Source: Vallicoccus soli (GTDB lineage Bacteria > Actinomycetota > Actinomycetes > Motilibacterales > Motilibacteraceae). From it: 64,000 nucleotides of DNA. Each line of letters starts with the position of its first letter. Within the stretch, counting starts at the first letter, position 1. The stretch covers positions 186,001-250,000 of the forward strand of contig NZ_QZEZ01000001.1 in the NCBI RefSeq assembly GCF_003594885.1, in the 5' to 3' direction. Positions 46,875 to 56,157 of this stretch are shown in pieces. The notes beneath the pieces were generated by a model. The model saw only the letters and a list, made by a program, of their open reading frames with translations. It was not told the DNA's origin and did not search any database. Made by a program: the position numbers and the translations under genes.

Positions 46875-46953
46875 TCCGCGCGTGGTCGCGGCGGGGTACG
46901 GGGACCGACCGGCACCTCGGCCGCCATCTGCGCATGATCGCGGCGGGGCTACG
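46875..46953. repeat. Imperfect direct repeat after the YqeY gene
   Basis: Two copies of a 26-27-bp sequence, TCCGCGCGTGGTCGCGGCGG and TCTGCGCATGATCGCGGCGG each followed by GG(C)TACGG, about 52 bp apart. Non-coding; purpose unknown. Confidence 0.6.
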
Positions 46954-46954
46954 G

Positions 46955-46989
46955 CGACGCCCCCGGCCGCGGTGCGGCCGGGGGCGTCG
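46955..46989. terminator. Bidirectional terminator between yqeY and ponA2
   Basis: 16-bp perfect stem CGACGCCCCCGGCCGC / GCGGCCGGGGGCGTCG with a 3-nt loop, 17 bp before the convergent penicillin-binding-protein gene end. Confidence 0.85.
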
Positions 46990-47006
46990 TGGTCCGTGCA
47001 GGGCGG

Positions 47007-49610
47007 TCAGCCGTTGCCGCGGCCGCCGCCGTTCCCGCCGCCGTTCCCGTTCCCGTTCCCGCCGCCGTTCCCGCCGCCGTTCCCGCCGCCGTTCCCGCCG
47101 CCGTTCCCGCCGCCGTTCCCGCCGCCGTTCCCGCCGCCGTTCCCGCCGCCGTTCCCGCCGCCGTTCCCGTTCCCGCCGCCGCGCGGCTGGTCGGTCGCGC
47201 GCTCGCTCGGGCGGGTGCCGGGCTCGTCGGTGGGCTCGTCGGTGGGCTCGTCGGTGGGCTCGTCGGTCGGCTCCTCGGTCGGCTCCTCGCTCGGCTCGGG
47301 GTCGGGCTCGTCCTCGCCGCCGGAGAGGTAGATCGTCACGGTGTCGCCGGGGTAGGCGCTGGAGCCGCCGCCGGGGGAGGTGTAGGCGACGTCGCCCTCG
47401 TCGACGGAGCTGGAGTCGACGCGGTCGGAGGAGACGCGCCAGGAGAAGCCCGCGTCCTCGAGCTCCTCGACCGCGCCGGAGCGGCTCTCGCCGCGCACGT
47501 CGGGCACCGTGACCGCCGCGCCGCGGACCGTCTCGGTGTCGGGCTGGACGAAGTCCTCGACCGGCAGGTCGCGGACCGCGACCTCCATGGTGTCCTTCCA
47601 GATCGGACCGGCGACGGTCGAGCCCGCCGCGGCCGAGATCGACTGGCCGTTGATGACGACGTTGCGCATCTTCTGCCGCACGATCTCGCCGTCGCGCACC
47701 CGGCCCGGGTCGCCCACCCACACGGCCGCGGCCATGTTGGGCGTGTAGCCCGCGAACCAGACGTCGTAGTTGTTGCTCGTCGTGCCGGTCTTGCCGGCGG
47801 TCGGCCGGCCGAGGTCCATGTTGCGGCCCGTGCCGTTGTCGACGACCCCCTCCGTGAGCAGGTTCGTCGCGTCGGCGACCTCCTGGTCCATCACCTGGCG
47901 GCACTCGGGCTTGGTGAAGGGGCGGCGCTCGCCGTTGCGGTCGCGGACCTCGAGCAGCGGGGTCGCGGGGCAGTGCAGGCCGCGGGCGGCGAAGGTGGCG
48001 TACGCCTCGGCGACCGTCACCGGCGCCACCTGGGCGATGCCCAGGGTGAAGGACGGGTAGCGCTCGAGCTCGTCACCCGTGGCCGTGTGGATGCCGACCC
48101 GCTCGGCCATGTCGACGGCCTTGCACTGGCTGATGATCTCCTGCAGGCCGACCGCCCAGGTGTTCACCGACCAGGCGAGGCCCTCGCGCATGTCGAACGT
48201 GCCCGAGCGCGTGGAGTTGACGACCGTGTACGGCGGGAAGTCCGCGCCGGTGTCGCAGTTCTCGAACCCGCTGAACGTGCGGGTGGCGGGCGAGCTGATC
48301 GTGCGCGAGATCGGGATGCCGTCCTCGATCGCCGCGGCCGCGGTGAAGACCTTGAACGTCGAGCCGGCCTGGAAGCCGACGCCGCCGTTGTACTTCTGGT
48401 CCACCGAGTAGTTCAGCTGCGTGTAGCCCGCCTCGTCGCTCTCGCCCCACGAGCGGTTCTGCGCCATGGCGAGGACGCGGCCGGTGCCCGGCTGCACGAC
48501 GACCGAGGAGGTCGCGAAGCCGCTCTCGTCGTCGCGCGGGATGTTCTCGTCGACGGCCTCCTGCGCGCCGCGCTGCATGCGCGGCTCGAGGGTGGTGCGG
48601 ATCGTCAGGCCGCCGCGCAGCAGCACGCGCTCGCGCTCACCGCGGGTCGCGCCGAAGGCGGGGTCGTCCTTGATGACGTTGACGACGTAGTCGCAGAAGA
48701 ACGGGGCCTCCGTCGAGGAGCACCCGTTGCGGGTCGGCGCCTCGTTGACGCCCAGCGGCTGCTTCTTCGCCGCCGCGGCCTGCTGCGGGGTGATGGCGGC
48801 GACCTCGGGGTCGGACATCCGGTTGAGCACCGTGTTGCGCCGGACCTTCGCCCGCTCCGGGTTGATCGTCGGGTCGAGCACGCCGGGGCTCTGCACGAGC
48901 CCGGCGAGCATCGCCGACTCCTGCAGGTCCAGGTCGGCCGCGCTCTTGCGGTAGTAGTGCTGCGCGGCGGCCTCGACGCCGTACGCGCCGGAGCCGAAGT
49001 AGGCGATGTTGAGGTAGCGCTCGAGGATCTGGTCCTTGGTGAGCTTCTCCTCCAGCGCCACGGCGTAGCGCATCTCCTGGAGCTTGCGGGCGTACCCCTC
49101 CGTGCCGGAGCGCACGACGGCGGCCTGGGCCGCCGCCTCGTCGCCGCGGGCGAGGGCGGTCTCCTGCTGCACGAGCTTGACGTACTGCTGCGTGAGGGTG
49201 GACCCGCCCTGCGTGCTCTCGCCGCTCTGGTTGCTGACGAAGGCGCGCGCCGTGCCGCGCACGTCGACGCCGCCGTGCTCGTAGAACCGGTAGTCCTCGA
49301 TCGCCACGATCGCCTTGCGCATCGCCGGCGACACCTTGGACAGCGGGACGTTGATGCGGTTCTCGTAGTAGAACTGCGCGATCACCCCGCCCTCGGCGTC
49401 GAGCATGGTGGTGCGCAGGGGCAGCGGCGGGGTCTGCAGGTCGGCCGGCAGCTGCTCGAAGCTGCGCGCGCCCTCCCGCCCCACGAGGCCGATCGCCCCC
49501 GTCACCGGCAGCGCGAGGCCGGCCACGAGCAGGCCGGCGACCACGGCCGCCGCCACGAACATCACCAGGCGCGCCCCGGCCTTGCCGAGGCGCAGAGAGA
49601 GACCCGCCAT
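47007..49610 (-). CDS. ponA2: Bifunctional class A penicillin-binding protein with PASTA domain (PonA2 type)
   Basis: 867 residues. Short cytosolic start and one membrane helix (about 18-42), transglycosylase domain with the catalytic Glu in AIEDYRFYEHGG and GGSTLTQQ, transpeptidase domain with SxxK as AGSTFK, SxN as SVNTW and KTG as KTGTTS, then one PASTA domain (VTVPDVRGESRSGAVEELED). The tail has EEPTDEPTDEP repeats and about 55 residues of GGGN repeats. Polymerises and cross-links peptidoglycan. Divergent from the WhiB gene, as for ponA2-whiB4 in mycobacteria. ATG start. Confidence 0.95.
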   Translation of the reverse strand: MAGLSLRLGKAGARLVMFVAAAVVAGLLVAGLALPVTGAIGLVGREGARSFEQLPADLQTPPLPLRTTMLDAEGGVIAQFYYENRINVPLSKVSPAMRKAIVAIEDYRFYEHGGVDVRGTARAFVSNQSGESTQGGSTLTQQYVKLVQQETALARGDEAAAQAAVVRSGTEGYARKLQEMRYAVALEEKLTKDQILERYLNIAYFGSGAYGVEAAAQHYYRKSAADLDLQESAMLAGLVQSPGVLDPTINPERAKVRRNTVLNRMSDPEVAAITPQQAAAAKKQPLGVNEAPTRNGCSSTEAPFFCDYVVNVIKDDPAFGATRGERERVLLRGGLTIRTTLEPRMQRGAQEAVDENIPRDDESGFATSSVVVQPGTGRVLAMAQNRSWGESDEAGYTQLNYSVDQKYNGGVGFQAGSTFKVFTAAAAIEDGIPISRTISSPATRTFSGFENCDTGADFPPYTVVNSTRSGTFDMREGLAWSVNTWAVGLQEIISQCKAVDMAERVGIHTATGDELERYPSFTLGIAQVAPVTVAEAYATFAARGLHCPATPLLEVRDRNGERRPFTKPECRQVMDQEVADATNLLTEGVVDNGTGRNMDLGRPTAGKTGTTSNNYDVWFAGYTPNMAAAVWVGDPGRVRDGEIVRQKMRNVVINGQSISAAAGSTVAGPIWKDTMEVAVRDLPVEDFVQPDTETVRGAAVTVPDVRGESRSGAVEELEDAGFSWRVSSDRVDSSSVDEGDVAYTSPGGGSSAYPGDTVTIYLSGGEDEPDPEPSEEPTEEPTDEPTDEPTDEPTDEPGTRPSERATDQPRGGGNGNGGGNGGGNGGGNGGGNGGGNGGGNGGGNGGGNGGGNGNGNGGGNGGGRGNG
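47028..47180. repeat. 12-bp tandem repeats coding the GGGN tail of the penicillin-binding protein
   Basis: Near-perfect CCGCCGTTCCCG units (plus-strand view) with a few CCGTTC variants. Encodes a GGGN repeat at the C-terminus; copy changes would keep the frame. A nearby GTCGGTGGGCTC repeat at about 47227-47275 codes the TDEP tetrapeptides. Confidence 0.92.
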
Positions 49611-49722
49611 GCCACCACAGTAAGGGCAGGACCGGCCGGCGGGGCCGGTCGCGCGCTGTGCGGAGCGACACGGCCACGCTGCGTACGAGAACCCCTAGCA
49701 CAGTTCACCGTCCGGTGGGGCC

Positions 49723-49738
49723 TAGTCCCTAAGGGCTA
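49723..49738. promoter_or_regulatory. Palindrome in the ponA2-whiB divergent region
   Basis: TAGTCCCTAAGGGCTA, a near-perfect inverted repeat (7 of 8 arm positions pair). It is 113 nt from the ponA2 start and 144 nt from the WhiB start. Candidate operator; no factor can be named. Confidence 0.45.
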
Positions 49739-49881
49739 CCCGAAGTTGGACCGATGGGCCCTGGTGGGGACCCCGCGGCCGGTGGGAGCCTCGTCGTACC
49801 GGCCCGGGGGCGCGAGCCGCCGGGAAGGGGGGAGCCGCGGCCGGTGGTCGCGGGGGGAGCTTCACGGGCCAGGAGGCCGGC

Positions 49882-50190
49882 ATGACCGCAGGGTGGGACG
49901 AGGGCTGGGCGGCGCGGGGGGCGTGCCGCACGGCCGACCCGGACGCGCTGTTCGTCCAGGGCGCCGAGCAGAACCGCGCGAAGGTGGTGTGCCAGGGCTG
50001 CCCGGTGCGCACCGAGTGCCTGGCCGACGCCCTCGACAACCGCGTCGAGTTCGGCGTGTGGGGCGGGCTCACCGAGCGCGAGCGGCGCGCGCTGCTGCGC
50101 CGGCGCCCCAACGTCACCTCGTGGCGCGCCCTGCTGCAGGCCGCCCGCGAGGAGTACGAGCGCGAGGGGCAGCTGCCCGTCGCGATGTGA
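49882..50190 (+). CDS. whiB4: WhiB4/WblA-type iron-sulfur transcription factor
   Basis: 102 residues. Four cluster cysteines C15, C37, C40 and C46 (C-x21-C-x2-C-x5-C), then the family turn EFGVWGGLTERERRALLRR and a basic C-terminus. The stretch DALDNRVEFGVWGG and DPDALFVQGAEQ resembles mycobacterial WhiB4 and Streptomyces WblA, and the divergent ponA2 neighbour agrees. Binds a 4Fe-4S cluster that responds to oxygen/NO. ATG start with AGGAGG 5 nt upstream. The 5' region is about 150-270 nt, unusually long for this window. Confidence 0.9.
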   Translation: MTAGWDEGWAARGACRTADPDALFVQGAEQNRAKVVCQGCPVRTECLADALDNRVEFGVWGGLTERERRALLRRRPNVTSWRALLQAAREEYEREGQLPVAM

Positions 50191-50280
50191 CGCGCCGCCG
50201 CGCGGCACCACGGGCTCCGGGGGGAGCACGGCCGGCGCGCGGGGCCTGGCAGGCAGGTCCGGAGGGGGTCCGGGACCGCC

Positions 50281-51471
50281 CTAGGCCTCGCGCGCCAGGT
50301 CGCGCGCGACGGCCCGCAGCCCGTCGAGGTCGTGCACGTCCTCCGCGCGCGCCCGCACCTCGACCACGGGGACCGCGGGGTGCGCCCCCGTGAACCGCTC
50401 GCGCAGGCGCTGCTCGCGCCGCACCGTGGCGGCCCGCTCGGCGTGCAGGCGCAGCAGCTCGGCGGCGAGCTCCGCGTCGCGCGGGGCCCGCCCGCCCTCG
50501 GCCAGCTCGTCGAGCCGGTCCGCCGCGTCGCCCGCCCGACCGGCGGACAGCCGCGGGGCGGCCGTGGTGTGCACCCGGTTGAGCACGAGCCCCGCCAGGG
50601 GCATGCCGTCGGCCGCGAGCCGGTCGACGAAGTACGACGCCTCCCGCAGCGCGTCCGCCTCCGGCGCCGCGACGACGACGAACGCCGTGCCGGGCGCCGC
50701 GAGCAGCTCGTACGTCGCCTCGGCGCGCTCGCGGAAGCCGCCGAACATCGTGTCCAGGGCCGCGATGAACCCCTGCAGGTCGTGCAGGACCTGCCCGCCG
50801 AGCACCTTGGTGAGCACGCCGGTCACCGCGCCCACGCCGGCGCTGAAGACCTTGAGGTACGCCCGGCCGCCCGCCTTGGCCGGTGCCATGAGCAGGCGGA
50901 TGAAGCGCCCGTCGAGGAACGAGCCGAGCCGCTGCGGGGCGTCGAGGAAGTCCAGCGCCGACCGGCTGGGCGGGGTGTCGACGACGACGAGGTCCCAGCG
51001 GCCCTCGGCCTGCAGCTGGCCGAGGCGCTCCATCGCCATGTACTCCTGCGTGCCGGAGAAGCTCGACGAGAGCGCCTGGTAGAAGGGGTTGGCGAAGATC
51101 GTCGCCGCCCGCTCGGGGGTGCTGTGCTCGAGGACGATCCCGTCGAACGTCCGCTTCATGTCGAGCATCATCGCGTCGAGCCGCCCGCCGGCCGCGCCGT
51201 CGACGCCCGCCACCGGGTGCGGCTCGTTGCCGAGCTCCTCCAGGCCCATCGCCTGCGCCAGCCGCCGGGCCGGGTCGATGGTGAGGACGACGACCGTGCG
51301 CCCCCGCTCGGCCGCCCGCAGGGCCAGCGCGGCCGCCGTCGTGGTCTTGCCGACGCCGCCGGAGCCGCAGCACACGACGATGCGGGTGGCGGGGTCGCCG
51401 ACGACGGCGTCGAGGTCGAGCAGCGGGGTCGCGCGGCGCCGCGGCGGCGCGGGGGAGGCTGGGGCGCTCAC
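50281..51471 (-). CDS. ArsA/GET3-family ATPase (second of a pair)
   Basis: 396 residues. Deviant Walker [18 protein letters not shown], switch [13 protein letters not shown] and a Walker B region VVVDTPP typical of ArsA/MinD-like ATPases. No arsenic-binding cysteines or ars genes nearby, so arsenite transport is unlikely. Corresponds by position to the mycobacterial ATPase pair next to whiB4, which is linked to stress tolerance. GTG start overlaps the stop of the upstream ATPase gene (GTGA), implying a heterodimer. Confidence 0.88.
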   Translation of the reverse strand: MSAPASPAPPRRRATPLLDLDAVVGDPATRIVVCCGSGGVGKTTTAAALALRAAERGRTVVVLTIDPARRLAQAMGLEELGNEPHPVAGVDGAAGGRLDAMMLDMKRTFDGIVLEHSTPERAATIFANPFYQALSSSFSGTQEYMAMERLGQLQAEGRWDLVVVDTPPSRSALDFLDAPQRLGSFLDGRFIRLLMAPAKAGGRAYLKVFSAGVGAVTGVLTKVLGGQVLHDLQGFIAALDTMFGGFRERAEATYELLAAPGTAFVVVAAPEADALREASYFVDRLAADGMPLAGLVLNRVHTTAAPRLSAGRAGDAADRLDELAEGGRAPRDAELAAELLRLHAERAATVRREQRLRERFTGAHPAVPVVEVRARAEDVHDLDGLRAVARDLAREA

Positions 51472-52505
51472 GCCGGACCGCCCCCGGCGGCCCGCGCGGG
51501 CGCCCCGGCCAGCGGCGCGAGGTCCTCCGCGAAGCGGTAGAGCGCCCCCAGGTCGACGCCCTCGGCGAGCAGCGGCAGCTCGAGCACGGGGCGGTCCAGC
51601 GCCGCGACGCGCTCGCGCTGGCGCGCCTCGAGCGCGGCCCGCGCGGCGTGCTCGGCCCCCACCGCGAGCAGCGCGTCGAGCACGGCCGGGTCGGGCTCGA
51701 GCCCGCCCGCGCGCAGCGCCTCGGCCACCCCGTCGCGGGGGAGCCCGCCCTCGGCGGCCGCCGCGAGGACCGCGGGCTCGAGCCGGGGGTCGCGGGCCAT
51801 GTTGACCACGACGGCCCCCACCGGCAGGCCGGCCGCCCGCAGTTCGGCGACGGCGTCGACGGTCTCCTGCACGGGCATCTCCTCGAGCAGCGTCACCAGG
51901 TGCACGGCCGTGCGGGGCGAGGCGAGCAGCCCCATGATCGAGTCGGCCTGGCTCCGGATCGGCCCGACCTTCGCCAGCCCGGCCACCTCGCTGTTGACGT
52001 TGAGGAAGCGCACGACCCGGCCCGTCGGCGGGGCGTCCATGACCACGGCGTCGTACACCGGGCGCCCGTCGCGGTCCCGGCGCCCCACGGCCTCGTACGC
52101 CTTGCCGGTGAGGAGCACGTCGCGCAGCCCGGGGGCGATCGTCGTCGCGAAGTCGACCGCGCCGACCTTCTTGAGCCCGCGCCCGGCGCGGCCCAGCCGG
52201 TAGAAGAGCTCGAGGTACTCGAGCAGGGCCTCCTCGGCGTCGATCGCCAGGGCTAGCACCTCGCCGCCGCCGGGCGCGACGGCGACCCGGCGCTCCTCGT
52301 ACGGCAGCGGGGGCGCGTCGAAGAGCTGCGCGACGCCCTGGCGGCCCTCGACCTCGACGAGCAGGACCCGCCGCCCGCCGGTCGCGAGGGCCAGCGCGAG
52401 GGCCGCGGCGACCGTGGTCTTGCCCGTGCCGCCCTTGCCGCTCACCACGTGCAGGCGGACCCCGTCGGGGGCGGCGCCGCCCGGGCCCTGCCGCCTCGTG
52501 GTCAC
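51468..52505 (-). CDS. ArsA/GET3-family ATPase (first of a pair)
   Basis: 345 residues. P-loop [20 protein letters not shown] and [12 protein letters not shown] switch region. GTG start chosen because TAGGCT ends 7 nt upstream without a Shine-Dalgarno; a longer frame has no support. Coupled to the second ATPase by a 4-bp overlap and divergent from the DUF4177 gene with only 39 bp between the starts. The two ATPases differ in length and switch sequence, so they are probably distinct subunits. Confidence 0.88.
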   Translation of the reverse strand: MTTRRQGPGGAAPDGVRLHVVSGKGGTGKTTVAAALALALATGGRRVLLVEVEGRQGVAQLFDAPPLPYEERRVAVAPGGGEVLALAIDAEEALLEYLELFYRLGRAGRGLKKVGAVDFATTIAPGLRDVLLTGKAYEAVGRRDRDGRPVYDAVVMDAPPTGRVVRFLNVNSEVAGLAKVGPIRSQADSIMGLLASPRTAVHLVTLLEEMPVQETVDAVAELRAAGLPVGAVVVNMARDPRLEPAVLAAAAEGGLPRDGVAEALRAGGLEPDPAVLDALLAVGAEHAARAALEARQRERVAALDRPVLELPLLAEGVDLGALYRFAEDLAPLAGAPARAAGGGPA

Positions 52506-52512
52506 GGGGGCG

Positions 52513-52537
52513 AGCCTAGCGAGGGGACCACTAGGGT
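52513..52537. promoter_or_regulatory. Back-to-back leaderless promoters
   Basis: Minus-strand TAGGCT at 52513-52518 (7 nt from the ATPase GTG) and plus-strand TAGGGT at 52532-52537 (7 nt from the DUF4177 ATG). Only 13 bp separate the two -10 boxes, so polymerases at the two promoters would exclude each other. Confidence 0.6.
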
Positions 52538-52544
52538 GCCTGCC

Positions 52545-52703
52545 ATGGCCAAGTGGGAGTACGTCACCGTGCCGCTGCTCGTGCACGCCACCAAGCAGAT
52601 CCTCGACACCTGGGGCGACGACGGGTGGGAGCTCGTGCAGGTCGTGCCGGGCCCGTCCGGGCCGGAGCAGCTGGTGGCGTACCTCAAGCGGGAGAAGGCG
52701 TGA
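52545..52703 (+). CDS. DUF4177 small protein
   Basis: 52 residues (MAKWEYVTVPLL opening, DTWGDDGWELVQVV core), a short family found next to ridA in actinobacteria. Function unknown. ATG start with TAGGGT 7 nt upstream and no Shine-Dalgarno. Stop overlaps the ridA GTG start by GTGA, so it leads an operon of DUF4177, ridA and the helicase-like gene. Confidence 0.88.
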   Translation: MAKWEYVTVPLLVHATKQILDTWGDDGWELVQVVPGPSGPEQLVAYLKREKA

Positions 52704-53161
52704 GCGCGCCCGAGGAGGCCCTGGCCGGCCTCGGGCTCGCGCTGCCGCCGGTCGCCGTGCCGGCGGGGGCGTACGTCCCCGCGGTGCGCACCGGCTCCCT
52801 CGTCTTCACCGCGGGGCAGATCCCCGTCGTCGACGGGCAGGTGCAGGCCACCGGCAAGGTCGGCGGCGCCGTGACCCCCGAGCGGGCGCGCGAGCTGGCG
52901 CGGCTGTGCGCCCTCAACGGCCTCGCCGCGGTCAGGGCCGAGGTCGGCGACCTGTCCCGGGTGCGCCGCGTGGTCAAGGTCGTCGGGTTCGTGGCGAGCG
53001 AGCCCGGGTTCGACGGGCAGCCCGGCGTCGTCGACGGCGCCAGCGAGCTGCTCGGGCAGGTGTTCGGCGACGCGGGGCGGCACGCGCGCAGCGCGGTCGG
53101 GGTGGCCGTGCTGCCCAAGGACGTCCCCGTCGAGGTGGAGCTCGTCGTCGAGGTCGAGTGA
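52700..53161 (+). CDS. RidA/YjgF family protein
   Basis: 153 residues. RidA-type fold with VFTAGQIPVVDGQ and the later VKVVGFVAS strand; the arginine of the active deaminases is not at its usual NR(S/A)A context, where this protein has RHARSAVGV, so imine deaminase activity is likely but not certain. Acts on reactive enamines made by PLP enzymes. GTG starts and ends in 4-bp overlaps with its neighbours. Confidence 0.88.
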   Translation: MSAPEEALAGLGLALPPVAVPAGAYVPAVRTGSLVFTAGQIPVVDGQVQATGKVGGAVTPERARELARLCALNGLAAVRAEVGDLSRVRRVVKVVGFVASEPGFDGQPGVVDGASELLGQVFGDAGRHARSAVGVAVLPKDVPVEVELVVEVE

Positions 53162-55398
53162 CCCAGCACGCCTCGCCCGCGGCCGCCGAGCAGCCGGTCG
53201 TCGACACCGCGTACGCCCGCCTCGACGAGCTGCGCAGCACCGCGCAGGAGCGCCTCGACGCCGTGCGGCGCTCCCGCCCGTCGGGCACCGCGCAGAGCCG
53301 CTCCGAGCGCGACGCCTTCGCCCAGCTCTACGAGGACCGCCTCGCGCAGCTGCGCGGCGTAGAGGACCGGCTCGTCTTCGGCCGGCTCGACCTGCGCGAC
53401 GGCACCACGCGCTACGTGGGCCGCATCGGGATGTCCGACGAGGACCAGCGCCAGCTGCTCGTCGACTGGCGCGCCCCCGGGGCCGAGCAGTTCTACCAGG
53501 CCACCGCGGCCGCGGCGGGCGACGTCGTGCGCCGCCGGCACATCGCCCTGCGCGGGCGCACCGTCACCGGGGTCGAGGACGAGGTGCTCGACCTCGACGC
53601 GCCCGCCGAGGGCGACCTCGTGCTCAGCGGCGAGGGCGCGCTCATGGCCGCGCTCGCCGAGCACCGCACCGGGCGCATGCGCGACATCGTCGGCACCATC
53701 CAGGCCGAGCAGGACCGCGTGGTGCGCGCGCCGCTCGCCGGCGTCCTCGTGGTGCAGGGCGGCCCCGGCACCGGCAAGACCGCGGTGGCCCTGCACCGCG
53801 CGGCGTACCTGCTCTACACGCACCGCGAGCGCCTCGAGCGCAGCGGTGTCCTCGTCGTCGGGCCGAGCCCGGTGTTCCTGCGCTACATCGAGCAGGTCCT
53901 GCCGAGCCTCGGCGAGACCGGCGTCGTGATGTCGACCCCGGCCGAGCTCTACCCCGGCGTCGTCGCGCGCGGCGCGGAGGACCCGCGGGCGGCGGCCCTC
54001 AAGGGCGACCTGCGCATGGCCAAGGTCGTGCGCCGCGCCGTCGACGCGCGCCAGGTGGTGCCGGCCGAGCCGGTGCCGCTGCGCGTGGAGGGCACCACGG
54101 TGCACCTGCGCCCGCAGGTCGTGGCCGAGGCCCGGGCCCGGGCGCGGCGCTCGGGCAAGCCGCACAACGCGGTCCGCGCCACCTTCGTCAAGCAGGTCCT
54201 GGACTCGCTGCTCGGCCAGCTCGCCCGCGAGCTGCGCGTCACCCTCGACGAGCACAGCCGCCCCGAGCTGCTCGCCTCGCTGCGCGAGGCGCCCGACGTG
54301 CGCCGCGAGGTCAACCTCTGCTGGATGCCGCTCACCCCCGAGCGGCTGCTCGCGGACCTCCTCGCCGACCCGCGCCGGCTGGCCGCGGCGGCCCCCTGGA
54401 CGACCCCCGCGCAGCGCCGCCTGCTCGCGCGCCCGCGCGACGCGGCCTGGACCCCGGCCGACGTGCCGCTGCTCGACGAGGCCGCGGAGCTGCTCGGCGA
54501 GGACGACACCGCCGCCCGGCTCGAGGCGCGCCGGGCGGCGGCCGAGCGGGCCGCCGAGGTCCGCTACGCCCAGGGCGCCCTGCAGCTCAGCGGCGCCGGG
54601 GCGATGGTGAGCGCGGAGCTGCTCGCCGACCGCTTCGCCGACCACGGCCCGCGCCTGAGCCTCGCCGAGCGCGCCGGGGCCGACCGCACCTGGGCCTTCG
54701 GGCACGTCGTCGTCGACGAGGCCCAGGAGCTCACCCCGATGCACTGGCGCCTGCTCGCGCGCCGCTGCCCCAGCCGCTCCATGACCCTCGTCGGCGACGT
54801 CGCGCAGACCGCCGCGCTGGGCGGCGCGACCTCGTGGGCCGCCGCGCTCGACCCGGTGCTCGAGGGGCGCTGGACGCTCGAGGAGCTCACGGTCGGCTAC
54901 CGCACCCCCGCCGGCATCACCGCCGTGGCGGCGGGCGTGCTCGAGGCCGCCGGGGTCGACGTGCGCCCGCCGCGCGCCGCGCGCGAGGGGGAGCCGCCGG
55001 TGGCCCACCGCCTCGCGCGCACCGACGCGGCGGCGGTGGCGGGGGTGCTGCGCGGCGAGCTGGCGCGCCTCGGGGGCGGCCGGCTGGCCGTCGTCGTCCC
55101 CCGCCGCGGGCACGAGGACCTCGCCGCCGGGCTGCCCGGCCTGCTCCCCCCCGGCACCGTCGGCGCCGGGGGCCTGGACGACGCCCCGGTCTCGGTGCTC
55201 GACGTCGAGCAGGTCAAGGGCCTGGAGTTCGACGTGGTGGTGCTCGTCGAGCCGCTCGACGTGCTGGAGCAGTCCCCGCGCGGCGCCAACGACCTCTACG
55301 TCGCCCTCACCCGGCCGACCCAGCGGCTCGTCGTGGTCCACGCCCGCGACCTGCCCCCGGGCATGGGGGCGCTGCGCGCGCTCGACCGGAGCGCCTGA
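53158..55398 (+). CDS. HelD/HelR-like RNA polymerase recycling motor (UvrD-like ATPase)
   Basis: 746 residues. N-terminal helical arm (RLDELRSTAQERLDAVRR) and the RIGMSDEDQRQLLVDWRAPGAEQFY region typical of HelD proteins, then superfamily-1 motor motifs: GGPGTGKTAVALHR near 200, VVDEAQELTPMHW near 517, LVGDVAQ, VEQVKGLEFDVVVLVE near 685 and NDLYVALTRPTQRLVV near 715. HelD-type proteins remove stalled or inhibited RNA polymerase from DNA; some give rifamycin resistance. The GTG start overlaps ridA (GTGA), so it is co-translated. UvrD-type DNA helicase is the alternative, less likely from the N-terminus. Confidence 0.82.
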   Translation: MTQHASPAAAEQPVVDTAYARLDELRSTAQERLDAVRRSRPSGTAQSRSERDAFAQLYEDRLAQLRGVEDRLVFGRLDLRDGTTRYVGRIGMSDEDQRQLLVDWRAPGAEQFYQATAAAAGDVVRRRHIALRGRTVTGVEDEVLDLDAPAEGDLVLSGEGALMAALAEHRTGRMRDIVGTIQAEQDRVVRAPLAGVLVVQGGPGTGKTAVALHRAAYLLYTHRERLERSGVLVVGPSPVFLRYIEQVLPSLGETGVVMSTPAELYPGVVARGAEDPRAAALKGDLRMAKVVRRAVDARQVVPAEPVPLRVEGTTVHLRPQVVAEARARARRSGKPHNAVRATFVKQVLDSLLGQLARELRVTLDEHSRPELLASLREAPDVRREVNLCWMPLTPERLLADLLADPRRLAAAAPWTTPAQRRLLARPRDAAWTPADVPLLDEAAELLGEDDTAARLEARRAAAERAAEVRYAQGALQLSGAGAMVSAELLADRFADHGPRLSLAERAGADRTWAFGHVVVDEAQELTPMHWRLLARRCPSRSMTLVGDVAQTAALGGATSWAAALDPVLEGRWTLEELTVGYRTPAGITAVAAGVLEAAGVDVRPPRAAREGEPPVAHRLARTDAAAVAGVLRGELARLGGGRLAVVVPRRGHEDLAAGLPGLLPPGTVGAGGLDDAPVSVLDVEQVKGLEFDVVVLVEPLDVLEQSPRGANDLYVALTRPTQRLVVVHARDLPPGMGALRALDRSA

Positions 55399-55401
55399 GG
55401 C

Positions 55402-56037
55402 TCAGTCCTCGTCGTCCGGCTCGAGCAGGTGCCGGGCGAGCGCCGCCTCGAACCCCGCGGTGAACGCCCGCAGCGCCAGCGGCAGGACGTCCGCGGTCAC
55501 GGCCTGCGTGGCGCGCACCCGTGCGGCCACCTCGCGGGCCGCCGCGGCGGCCGCCAGGTGGCACTCGACGACGACGTCGTGCGTCACGCCGGCCCCGTGC
55601 AGGTCCGCGCCCAGCGCGGCGAGCGCCCTCGTCGTCCACCACGAGCCGTCCTCGCCGCGGCGCAGGATGCCCGCCGCCTGCAGCTCCTCCGGCAGGGACG
55701 GGCGGATCGCCCGGACGAGGTCCATGCCCCCCTCGGCGAGGGGGACCGCGTCGTCCTCCCACGGCCCGCCCCGCGCCGGCCCCACCGGACCGAGCAGGCC
55801 CGCGTACACGAGCGGGGTCTCCACCACGAAGCGGATCGCCTCGAGCGAGAAGCCGCGCTCCTGGAGGTCGCGCACGAGCATGAGCCGCGCCACGTGGTTC
55901 CCGCCGTAGTAGGCCCGCCCCCCGACCACCTCCGGCGGGTCGAGCAGGCCCCGCGACTGGTGCGCGCGCACGTTCCGCGGCGTCATGCCCACCAGCTCGG
56001 CCAGCTCCTCCACCGTCAGGCCCCTGCTCCCCGGCAC
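55402..56037 (-). CDS. MerR-family transcriptional regulator
   Basis: About 211 residues. Winged helix at the N-terminus (LTVEELAELVGMTPRNVRAHQSRGLLDPPEVVGGRAYY, shown in part), with RNVRAHQSRGLL the recognition part. The C-terminal domain is helical with no cysteine pair, so metal sensing is unlikely; ligand unknown. Start is uncertain: a GTG at 56035-56037 gives the normal MerR beginning but has no clear ribosome site. Convergent with the HelD-like gene, only 3 bp apart. Confidence 0.82.
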   Translation of the reverse strand: MPGSRGLTVEELAELVGMTPRNVRAHQSRGLLDPPEVVGGRAYYGGNHVARLMLVRDLQERGFSLEAIRFVVETPLVYAGLLGPVGPARGGPWEDDAVPLAEGGMDLVRAIRPSLPEELQAAGILRRGEDGSWWTTRALAALGADLHGAGVTHDVVVECHLAAAAAAREVAARVRATQAVTADVLPLALRAFTAGFEAALARHLLEPDDED

Positions 56038-56157
56038 CCCGTACCCCCGTCCCCGTGACCGCTCCTCCCAGCGCGAGGGAGGGCGACCGCACCGTAACCG
56101 CTCCCACCGGCGGCGCACGACGGACTCGGCCGGGCAGGAGCCCGTACGATCCGCCGC

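Noticed and set aside
50281..52505. Arsenite efflux system
   Set aside because: ArsA-like ATPases lack arsenic-binding cysteines in context and no arsB/arsR genes are near; position matches the whiB4-linked ATPase pair.
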